Of a DNA stretch of 9,582 nucleotides, positions 1 through 5,643 are shown in pieces. This DNA comes from Rhodospirillales bacterium. GTDB taxonomy: Bacteria; Pseudomonadota; Alphaproteobacteria; Geminicoccales; Geminicoccaceae. Below the pieces are notes generated by a model, which was given only the letters and a program-made list of their open reading frames with translations, ran no database searches and was not told where the DNA came from. A program made the position numbers and the translations under genes. The stretch is taken from NCBI GenBank assembly GCA_007131045.1, contig SLRI01000056.1, forward strand, positions 1-9,582, read 5' to 3'. The stretch's first letter is position 1. Each line of letters begins with the position of its first letter.

Positions 1-90
1 GAGCCAGATCGGCAGGACGGCCACCAGCCGCGAAAGGGTGACGAGATTGGCCAAGTTGCGGTGGAGGAATCTTGCCAGTGCCGCGAGCAC
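1..90 (-). CDS. CDP-alcohol phosphatidyltransferase family protein, 5' fragment (runs off the window)
   Basis: Only the first 30 codons are inside the window, read leftward from a GTG at 90. The peptide contains NLANLVTLSRLVAVLPIWL, which matches the usual N-terminal 'N-x-P-N-L-L-T-x-x-R' opening and first membrane helix of CDP-alcohol phosphatidyltransferases (PgsA/Cls-like). These are inner-membrane enzymes that move a phosphatidyl group from a CDP-lipid to an alcohol. The catalytic DGxxAR motif would lie outside the window. GTG at 90 is favoured because a GGGGG stretch sits six bases upstream. A TTG at 108-106, overlapping the TGA of the DUF2066 gene as TTGA, is an alternative in the same frame. 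It follows the DUF2066 gene by about 14 nt, so the two are probably co-transcribed. The family call rests on a short motif, and the alcohol acceptor cannot be told. Confidence 0.6.
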   Translation of the reverse strand, partial: MLAALARFLHRNLANLVTLSRLVAVLPIWL

Positions 91-104
91 CCGACGCCCC
101 CGGT

Positions 105-1196
105 TCAACCCGCGGGCTGGCCAGCCGTGCGCTGCAGCCGCCATGTTCGGGCTCCCTCCGACAAGTTCAGTCCGCGCGCCTCGAGGGCGCGTTGCAGCTG
201 GCCGACATTTCCGATGTGATTGAAGACGAGCTCGGCTTCCTGCTGCGAGAAGGCCTCGACGTCGATGCCGCGGATGGCGCCGATCTGATCGAGCCGCCGA
301 CGGATATCCGCCCATTCATCGAGCGAGCTCAAGGATACCGCTACCGGCAGCCGGGCGAGCCGGTCCATGGCGACGAGATTGGCGGCTTTCCATTCGCGCT
401 CGAGAGCGGCCTGGGTGCGGCGGACGGCCGCCTGCCAGACAGCGGCTGCATCGCCGTCCATGGCCAAGCTGTCGCCGGCGAAGTCGGTGCGCCAAGCGTG
501 GTTGCCACGCTCGCTGACGGTGACGCGGGTCGGGCTCGCAGGATCGTCGGCGCGGGCGACCAGGAGGATGGCGGCTTCCGCCCCGTAGCGCTCGGCGGCC
601 AGTGCCAGCGCATTGTCCGGCTCGTTCTCCAGGGCCTGGGCGCTCAGCGTGCGCAGGTCGACCAGATCGCCGACCGGAAGGCGGATGTCGAGCAGCGTGT
701 TGCGGCCGGCCTCGGTCGACCAGGCCTCGCGCCAGCCTTCGGGGCCGGTGAAGACGGCGAGGCCGTCCGCCTCGTCGAGGGCCGGGACGACCAAGAGCGC
801 GGGCGGCGTGTCGAGAACGATCGGCACCCCGGTGCCCTGCAAGAGGCTCTGCACGGCCGCTTCGTCGTAGCTGACCGAGAGCCGGCCGACATAGCGGGTG
901 GCGGAGGTGCTCTCCTCCTCGACCTCGTAGGCGGTGACGAGCCGGGTCAGCGCCTGCTGATCGGCGGCCGGGAGTTGGTCGAAATATTCCGGCACGGTGA
1001 GCCGCTGGAGCAGTCGGCGGAGCCCGTCGCGCTGCGCCTCCTCGATCGCCATCTCGCGGGCGAGCACGGCATTGTCGGCCTCGACGTCGACCTGGATGTC
1101 GCGCACGGTGAACGCCTCGGCGAGGGCCGCCCCGCTGGTCAGGGCCAGGGCGACGACCACCAGCACGGCGGCGAGGGCGCGCTTTGCAACAGCCAT
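105..1196 (-). CDS. DUF2066 domain-containing secreted protein
   Basis: A 363-residue protein with a clear Sec signal peptide: K5-R6, a hydrophobic run over residues 7-25, and a likely cut after ALA at residue 26. The mature part begins FTVRDIQVDVEADNA and continues with the helical segment rich in REMAIEEAQRDGLRRLLQRL, typical of the DUF2066 family of alphaproteobacterial and gammaproteobacterial exported proteins. No catalytic motif is visible and the family's biochemical role is not established, so none is proposed. The ATG at 1196 is preceded by AGGAG only three bases away, a tight spacing, but the signal peptide begins cleanly here. The gene is divergent from purM with a 99-nt spacer and is followed closely by a phosphatidyltransferase gene on the same strand. 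That neighbourhood is inferred to be typical of Rhodospirillales. The periplasmic location is inferred from the signal peptide. Confidence 0.8.
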   Translation of the reverse strand: MAVAKRALAAVLVVVALALTSGAALAEAFTVRDIQVDVEADNAVLAREMAIEEAQRDGLRRLLQRLTVPEYFDQLPAADQQALTRLVTAYEVEEESTSATRYVGRLSVSYDEAAVQSLLQGTGVPIVLDTPPALLVVPALDEADGLAVFTGPEGWREAWSTEAGRNTLLDIRLPVGDLVDLRTLSAQALENEPDNALALAAERYGAEAAILLVARADDPASPTRVTVSERGNHAWRTDFAGDSLAMDGDAAAVWQAAVRRTQAALEREWKAANLVAMDRLARLPVAVSLSSLDEWADIRRRLDQIGAIRGIDVEAFSQQEAELVFNHIGNVGQLQRALEARGLNLSEGARTWRLQRTAGQPAG

Positions 1197-1272
1197 GTTC
1201 TCTCCTAGATTGCCGCGCCGTAGCCAGCGACGCCTGCATCATCGTTCAACCGCAGAGATAAGGCGCATCCCC

Positions 1273-1285
1273 CTTGTGACACAAG
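1273..1285. promoter_or_regulatory. Perfect short palindrome overlapping the purM ribosome binding site
   Basis: CTTGTG-A-CACAAG is a perfect 6-1-6 inverted repeat, and the right arm runs into the AGAGG Shine-Dalgarno sequence at 1284-1288. As RNA it could fold only as a weak 5-bp stem with a GAC loop. As DNA it could be a small operator. It lies in the 99-nt spacer between the DUF2066 gene and purM. No known purine regulator site is recognised in it, so the function is unproven. Confidence 0.3.
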
Positions 1286-1295
1286 AGGCCGCTTA

Positions 1296-2387
1296 GTGAC
1301 AAAAGAGGAACGTGGCGCCGACGCTTACGCCGAGGCCGGCGTCGATATTGCCGCGGGCAACGCGCTCGTGCACCGCATCGGGCCTTTGGCGATGGCGACG
1401 GCGCGGCCGGGCAGCATGGGCGGGCTCGGCGGTTTCGGTGCCGTCTTCGATCTCGCCGCCGAGGATTTCACCGATCCGCTGCTGGTGGCAGCCACCGATG
1501 GTGTCGGCACCAAGCTGCTCTTGGCCGAGGCGATGGGTCGGCACGACACACTCGGCATCGATCTCGTCGCCATGTGTGTCAACGACCTCGTCGTGCAGGG
1601 GGCCGAGCCGCTCTTCTTTCTCGATTATCTCGCGACTGGCAAGCTGGAGCTGGAGGCGGCGACGGCCCTCGTCACCGGCATCGCCAAGGGCTGCACGCTC
1701 GCCAATTGCGCCCTGATCGGCGGCGAGACGGCGGAGATGCCCGGGGTCTATGCGCCGGGGCGCTTCGACCTCGCAGGCTTTGCGGTCGGTGCCGTCGAGC
1801 GTGCGGAGTTGTTGCCCAAACGGGTCGAGGCCGGGCATCGGATCATCGGCGTCGCGTCCTCCGGCTTGCACAGCAACGGCTATTCGCTCGTTCGGCGGAT
1901 CATCGCGGAGGCCCGGGTCGAACTCGACGCCCCTGCGCCGTTCGATCCGACCCGCGACCTCGGCGCGGTGCTCTTGCAGCCGACCCGGATTTATGTGCGC
2001 AGCTGCCGGGCCGCGATCCGCCATGGCGGGGTCAAGGCCTTGGCGCACATCACCGGCGGCGGGCTCGTCGAAAATCCGCCACGGGCGGTGCCGGACGGGC
2101 TCAGGGTGCGCCTCGATCTGACCACGTGGAGCCTGCCGCCGGTGATGCGCTGGCTCGCCGAGACGGGCGGGCTCGACCCTTCGACGTTGGCGCGGACTTT
2201 CAATTGCGGGCTCGGCATGCTGCTCTTCGTCGAGCCGAAAGTGGCCGATGCGTTGGTCGAGATCCTGCGCGGCAAGGGCGAGACGGCGATGCTCGTGGGT
2301 GTCGTCGAGGCCGGCGAGCCCGGGCCGGCCACGGTCGTGCTCGACGGCGTGGAGACGGCATGGCCGGCCGCCGCACCGCCGTCCTGA
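1296..2387 (+). CDS. purM: Phosphoribosylformylglycinamidine cyclo-ligase (AIR synthetase)
   Basis: PurM closes the imidazole ring in de novo purine synthesis: FGAM + ATP to AIR + ADP + phosphate, in the cytoplasm. The 363-residue length is close to the usual 340-360. Family motifs are in order: GGLGGFGAVF around residues 42-51, the DGVGTK phosphate/metal loop at 68-73, MCVNDLVVQGAEPLFFLDY at 93-111, GGETAEMPGVY at 142-152, SSGLHSNGYSLVR at 188-200, HITGGGLVENPPR at 251-263 and FNCGLGM at 302-308. The start is GTG at 1296, preceded by AGAGG with a seven-base gap. The gene heads a two-gene operon: purN begins 28 nt before its stop, so translation is probably coupled. The upstream DUF2066 gene is divergent. 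No truncation or missing motif is seen. Confidence 0.97.
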   Translation: MTKEERGADAYAEAGVDIAAGNALVHRIGPLAMATARPGSMGGLGGFGAVFDLAAEDFTDPLLVAATDGVGTKLLLAEAMGRHDTLGIDLVAMCVNDLVVQGAEPLFFLDYLATGKLELEAATALVTGIAKGCTLANCALIGGETAEMPGVYAPGRFDLAGFAVGAVERAELLPKRVEAGHRIIGVASSGLHSNGYSLVRRIIAEARVELDAPAPFDPTRDLGAVLLQPTRIYVRSCRAAIRHGGVKALAHITGGGLVENPPRAVPDGLRVRLDLTTWSLPPVMRWLAETGGLDPSTLARTFNCGLGMLLFVEPKVADALVEILRGKGETAMLVGVVEAGEPGPATVVLDGVETAWPAAAPPS

Positions 2388-3013
2388 TCTCGGGCGGTGG
2401 CAGCAATCTTCAGGCCCTGATCGACGCTTGCGACAGCGCGCAGTGCGCTGCCGAGATCGCACTCGTCGTCAGCAACCGTGCGGATGCCTTCGGCCTCGAG
2501 CGGGCAAGGCGGCACGGCATCGCTGCCGCCGTGCTCGATCATCGGGATTTCGCGAGCCGCGAGGCGTTCGAGGCCGAACTCGACAGGACCTTGCGCGATG
2601 CCAGGATCGAGCTCGTTTGCCTCGCCGGCTTCATGCGCCTTTTGACCCCTGGCTTCGTCGAGGGATGGCGGGACCGGCTCTTGAACATCCACCCCTCGCT
2701 CTTGCCGGCCTTTCCGGGCCTTCATACCCACGCCCGGGCGCTCGAGGCCGGTTGCCGGGTGCACGGTTGCACGGTGCATCTGGTGCGCCCGACCCTCGAT
2801 GACGGGCCGATCCTGGTGCAGGGTGTCGTGCCGGTGCTGGCCGGGGACGACGCGGATCGCCTCGCCGCCCGGGTGCTCGAGGTCGAGCACCGCTGCTATC
2901 CCCTGGCGCTCGATCTTCTTGCGCGTGGTGATCTCCTCATCGAGGGCGACCGGGTGACGCTGCCGGAAGAGGCCGAGGCGCTGGTCTTGCACCCGCTCTT
3001 CACGCCCGGCTGA
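2360..3013 (+). CDS. purN: Phosphoribosylglycinamide formyltransferase (GAR transformylase)
   Basis: PurN transfers a formyl group from 10-formyl-tetrahydrofolate to GAR, giving FGAR, in the purine pathway two steps before PurM. The 217-residue protein opens with the phosphate-binding loop VLISGGGSNLQALI (residues 8-21). The catalytic triad is present: N109 and H111 in LLNIHPSLLPAFPG, and D147 in RPTLDDGPILVQ. These correspond to N106, H108 and D144 of the E. coli enzyme. The ATG at 2360 lies inside the purM reading frame and has GGAG five bases upstream; the overlap with purM is 28 nt. The stop at 3013 overlaps the 3' end of the convergent EamA gene by 14 nt, so no room remains for a dedicated terminator between them. 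Confidence 0.96.
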   Translation: MAGRRTAVLISGGGSNLQALIDACDSAQCAAEIALVVSNRADAFGLERARRHGIAAAVLDHRDFASREAFEAELDRTLRDARIELVCLAGFMRLLTPGFVEGWRDRLLNIHPSLLPAFPGLHTHARALEAGCRVHGCTVHLVRPTLDDGPILVQGVVPVLAGDDADRLAARVLEVEHRCYPLALDLLARGDLLIEGDRVTLPEEAEALVLHPLFTPG

Positions 3014-3836
3014 ACTGCAGGATGGCCACTCCGATGCAGACGATGACGGCAGCGAAGAGACGCCGGCGGCCGAAGGGCTCGCCCATCAACAGCGTGCCGA
3101 TGGCGGCAGCCAGCAGCACGCTGGTCTCGCGCAGTGCCGAGACATAGGCCAGCGGTGCGACACTCATCGCCCAGATGACCATGCCGTAGGCGACGAGCGA
3201 CATCAGCCCACCGCCCACTGCCGGCTTCCAGGCCCGAGGGATCGCCACGATCAGCGCCCCGCGGCGGCGCAGCGCTACCCAAAGCGCGAAGGGCCAGCCG
3301 TCGAGGAAGAAGAGCCAGGCGATATAGGCGAGCACATTGTCCGAGGCCCGGGCACCGATGCCGTCGCAGACCGTATAGGCGGCGATCGAAAAGCCGGTGC
3401 CGAGCGCCAGGAGCAGGGGGCGGCGGCTGGTCGGGCCCCTCCCGGCGACGATCCAGATGCCGAGGCAGACCAGCAGGATGGCGGCGGTGCCGGTGAGGCT
3501 CAGGACCTCGCCGGCGATCAGCAGGGCGCCGAGTGCGACGAGTGGCGGGGCGATGCCGCGGGCGATGGGGTAGACGTGGCTGAGGTCGCCGATCCGGTAG
3601 CCGGCGGCGAGGAAGAAGTAGTAGACGAGGTGCGTGACGACCGAGCCGATGAGCCAGGGCCAAGCCTCGGCCGCCGGCAGGCCGACGACGAACAGCAGCG
3701 GCAGGGCGACCACGCTCTGGGTCAGGTTGACGATGGCGAGCCGGAGGTAAGGGTCGCCGCCGGCCTTGATCAGCGCGTTCCAGCTCGCATGGAGGACCGC
3801 CGCCAGCAGCACCACGGTGAAGACGACAGGGCTCAA
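3000..3836 (-). CDS. EamA/DMT-superfamily transporter
   Basis: A 278-residue, very hydrophobic protein compatible with ten membrane helices arranged as two EamA repeats. Each repeat ends with the family's GE signature followed by a long helix: LLIAGEVLSLTGTAAILLV around residues 106-124 and LLMGEPFGRRRLFAAVIV around 247-265. The N-terminus (AVLHASWNALIKAGGD) also matches drug/metabolite exporters, in which HA(S/T)WNA is common. Such proteins export amino acids, metabolites or drugs across the inner membrane, but the substrate cannot be read from sequence. The start is a TTG at 3836, the only candidate start between the upstream in-frame stop and the first helix; its ribosome binding site is weak. 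A GTG at 3818 inside the first helix is an alternative. Tail-to-tail overlap with purN is 14 nt. Confidence 0.85.
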   Translation of the reverse strand: MSPVVFTVVLLAAVLHASWNALIKAGGDPYLRLAIVNLTQSVVALPLLFVVGLPAAEAWPWLIGSVVTHLVYYFFLAAGYRIGDLSHVYPIARGIAPPLVALGALLIAGEVLSLTGTAAILLVCLGIWIVAGRGPTSRRPLLLALGTGFSIAAYTVCDGIGARASDNVLAYIAWLFFLDGWPFALWVALRRRGALIVAIPRAWKPAVGGGLMSLVAYGMVIWAMSVAPLAYVSALRETSVLLAAAIGTLLMGEPFGRRRLFAAVIVCIGVAILQFSRA

Positions 3837-3883
3837 GCGGCGATATCCGAATAGCTTCTCGTTGATGACAGCTTCGTGAAAGC

Positions 3884-3913
3884 CTGATGCGCCCGGCTAC
3901 CGCCGAGCGTCAA
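3884..3913 (-). promoter_or_regulatory. Possible promoter of the EamA gene
   Basis: On the minus strand, TTGACG (3913-3908, five of six matches to TTGACA) is followed after 18 bases by CATCAG (3889-3884, three of six matches to TATAAT). It sits downstream of the helicase terminator and about 50 nt before the EamA start, where a promoter would be needed. The -10 match is poor, so this is tentative. Confidence 0.22.
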
Positions 3914-3935
3914 GACGGTTGGCCAAAACGCGAAA

Positions 3936-3955
3936 CGCCCGGCCGAAGCCGGGCG
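3936..3955 (-). terminator. Intrinsic terminator hairpin with UUCG loop, downstream of the DEAD-box helicase gene
   Basis: The minus-strand RNA reads CGCCCGGC-UUCG-GCCGGGCG: a perfect 8-bp GC stem closed by the very stable C(UUCG)G tetraloop. It is followed by GUUUCGCGUUUU, an interrupted U-tract. It begins 34 nt after the helicase stop codon at 3989. On the plus strand four T's follow directly, but no plus-strand gene ends here, so the helicase is the natural client. Confidence 0.75.
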
Positions 3956-3988
3956 CTTTTGCATCAGCGGGGCCGCTACAGCGCGGGC

Positions 3989-5284
3989 TCAGGCGGCGTT
4001 GCGTGCCGGACGACGGCGCTGTTGCTGTCCTGGCCTGCCGTCCTGCGGGCGGGCGCCTTTCGGGCGATCACCCTGCGGGCGGGGGCCTTGCGGCCGATTG
4101 GGACGTCGGCTGGGCTGCCGGTCTTCGCGCGGCGAAACCGCTTCGGGGCTGCCGGGGCGCCTGCGGTCGACCACCGCCAGGGTCTGCCGCGTCAGCCGCT
4201 CGATATCGCGCAGCGCCCGGCGCTCGTCGGCGCTGCAGAAGGCGATGGCGATGCCTTCTGCACCGGCGCGGGCGGTACGGCCGATGCGGTGGACGTAGGC
4301 CTCGGGGACATCCGGCAGCTCGAAATTGACGACGTGGCTGACGGCGTCGACGTCGATGCCGCGGGCCGCGATGTCGGTCGCGACCAGGACCCGGGTCCGA
4401 CCGGCCTTGAAGGCGGCGAGCGCCCGCTCGCGCTGCGGCTGCGACTTGTTGCCGTGGATCGCGGCCGCCGAGATGCCGGCGGTCTCGAGATGCCGGGTCA
4501 CCTTGTCGGCGCCGTGCTTGGTCCGGGTGAAGACCAGCGTCCGGTCGAAGCCGGCACCGCCCAAGAGCTCGACCAGAAGGCCGCGTTTGTCGGCCGCATC
4601 GACCAGGTAGACCGACTGGTCGACCCGCTCGACCGTGGTGGCGACAGGGGCCACGCTGACTTCGACCGGGTCGGTCAGCATGTCGCGGGCGAGCGCCCCG
4701 ATATCCTTCGGCATGGTGGCCGAGAAGAAGAGCGTCTGCCGGCTCTTCGGCAATTTGGCCAGGATGCGGCGGATGGGCACGAGAAAGCCCAGATCGAGCA
4801 TGTGGTCGGCCTCGTCGAGGACGACGATCTCGGTCCGGTCGAGCCGGAGGGTGCCACCCTGGAGGTGGTCGAGCAGACGGCCCGGCGTGGCGACGAGGAC
4901 ATCGACACCACGCGCCAGGGCGCGGACCTGCGGGTTGTGCTTGACGCCGCCGACGATCACGGTGACCGACGGTCGGAGATTGCGGCCGTAGGTCTCGAAG
5001 GAAGCGGCGATCTGCGCTGCGAGCTCGCGGGTGGGGGCGAGGATCAGCGCCCTTGCCGATTTCGGCTGGAGCGGCTGCTTGTTGGTCACGAACAGGCGAT
5101 GCAGGATCGGCAGGGCGAAGGCCGCGGTCTTGCCGGTGCCGGTCTGGGCGATGCCCAAGAGGTCACGGCCCTCCATCACGGGGGCGACGGCTTTGGTCTG
5201 AATGGGGGTGGGGGTGGTGTAGCCTTCGCTCGCGAGGGCACGGAGTAGGGTTTCGGCGAGGCCGAAATCAGCGAATGTGGTCAA
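3989..5284 (-). CDS. DEAD-box ATP-dependent RNA helicase (RhlE-like)
   Basis: A 431-residue cytoplasmic RNA helicase expected to unwind structured RNA in ribosome assembly or mRNA decay. The motifs are complete, numbered from the TTG at 5284: Q-motif TPIQ (26-29), Walker A AQTGTGKT (46-53), PTRELA (84-89), TPGR (133-136), DEAD (157-160), SAT (188-190), then ATDIAARGID and HRIGRTARAG in the second RecA domain. The last 55 or so residues are a basic, disordered tail rich in R, P, Q and G, as in RhlE-type proteins, encoded partly by a 30-nt tandem repeat. TTG at 5284 is preferred because GAAGG lies seven bases upstream and the protein then starts MTTFADFGL as in homologues. A TTG at 5338 would add 18 arginine-containing residues without support. 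A terminator follows; a long leader precedes. Confidence 0.93.
   Translation of the reverse strand: MTTFADFGLAETLLRALASEGYTTPTPIQTKAVAPVMEGRDLLGIAQTGTGKTAAFALPILHRLFVTNKQPLQPKSARALILAPTRELAAQIAASFETYGRNLRPSVTVIVGGVKHNPQVRALARGVDVLVATPGRLLDHLQGGTLRLDRTEIVVLDEADHMLDLGFLVPIRRILAKLPKSRQTLFFSATMPKDIGALARDMLTDPVEVSVAPVATTVERVDQSVYLVDAADKRGLLVELLGGAGFDRTLVFTRTKHGADKVTRHLETAGISAAAIHGNKSQPQRERALAAFKAGRTRVLVATDIAARGIDVDAVSHVVNFELPDVPEAYVHRIGRTARAGAEGIAIAFCSADERRALRDIERLTRQTLAVVDRRRPGSPEAVSPREDRQPSRRPNRPQGPRPQGDRPKGARPQDGRPGQQQRRRPARNAA
4042..4098 (-). repeat. 30-nt tandem repeat coding the helicase C-terminal tail
   Basis: Two copies (4042-4068 and 4072-4098) with a 30-nt period match at 24 of 27 compared bases. 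The period equals ten codons, so the reading frame is kept. The encoded residues are R/P/Q/G/K/D-rich units such as GPRPQGDRPK and GARPQDGRPG. This is low-complexity coding repeat in the disordered RNA-binding tail, probably prone to length change. Confidence 0.7.
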
Positions 5285-5423
5285 GAGAGTACCTTCAAGG
5301 ACGGCCGCGCGCAGCACCCGACGAGGGCGAAATAGCAAGGGCCAGGATTGCGAAGCGGCGCCCCGCGTATCTGGGCGGCCGAGGGAGAAGTATCAGGGGG
5401 CTCAACAGATAAGGCGCCGGTTC

Positions 5424-5438
5424 CTCGCCGATGGCGAG
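5424..5438 (-). other. Short perfect hairpin in the putative helicase 5' leader
   Basis: CTCGCC-ATC-GGCGAG on the minus strand is a perfect 6-bp stem with a three-base loop, 140 nt upstream of the helicase start. A GGCGCC palindrome lies just downstream. It would be inside the leader if the candidate promoter at 5487-5516 is correct. It could be part of a structured 5' UTR, as cold-inducible helicase mRNAs have, but no specific RNA family is recognised. Confidence 0.3.
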
Positions 5439-5486
5439 ATGCACCCTTCACGCGGCTGGAGCCACAGGACCGGAAATCGGTAGAGA

Positions 5487-5516
5487 CTTATGTGCAGAGC
5501 GGTCGTCGAAATGCAA
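5487..5516 (-). promoter_or_regulatory. Candidate promoter of the DEAD-box helicase gene
   Basis: On the minus strand TTGCAT (5516-5511) is followed after 18 bases by CATAAG (5492-5487, four of six matches to TATAAT). A second TTGCAT lies 11 bp upstream (5527-5522), one helical turn away, and could be a regulator half-site. If used, transcription would start near 5480 and leave a leader of about 195 nt. The -35 match is weak. Confidence 0.25.
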
Positions 5517-5643
5517 GGATTATGCAACCAGTCGGCGCATGGCTGGCATGCGTCGGCGCGGATGCGTATCCCAATAGGCATCAATCGGCCCCGCGATCGT
5601 GTCCCGAGGCGCGGTGGTTCAACCCGACTCTGCCCAGCTTGCT

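Larger units (their letters stand above)
5285..5643. other. Gene-free 359-nt stretch: helicase leader and possible promoter
   Basis: No credible gene is seen. The frames that stay open here have no family motif and run into coding sequence of the neighbouring gene on the opposite strand. The region lies upstream of the DEAD-box gene and downstream of the acyl-CoA synthetase gene, both on the minus strand. It holds a short perfect hairpin (5424-5438), a candidate promoter (5487-5516), a TTGCAT pair spaced 11 bp on the minus strand, and a GTCGGCGC direct repeat (5531-5538, 5552-5559). No convincing terminator for the acyl-CoA synthetase gene was found. Confidence 0.6.

Noticed and set aside
72..1208. 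Long plus-strand open frame (378 codons) opposite the DUF2066 gene
   Set aside because: It is the antisense of a gene with a signal peptide and family character; its translation is low-complexity G/D/R/A-rich with no motif. High GC makes such shadows common.
1293..2462. Long minus-strand open frame (389 codons) opposite purM
   Set aside because: Antisense of an unmistakable purM; arginine- and histidine-rich composition and no recognisable domain.
3887..5248. Plus-strand open frame of 453 codons opposite the helicase
   Set aside because: Runs antisense to a helicase with every DEAD-box motif intact; the start region lies over a terminator and the product has no family signature.
5531..5559. 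GTCGGCGC direct repeat 21 bp apart as a regulator site
   Set aside because: An eight-base GC-rich repeat is expected by chance in this composition; nothing links it to a promoter.
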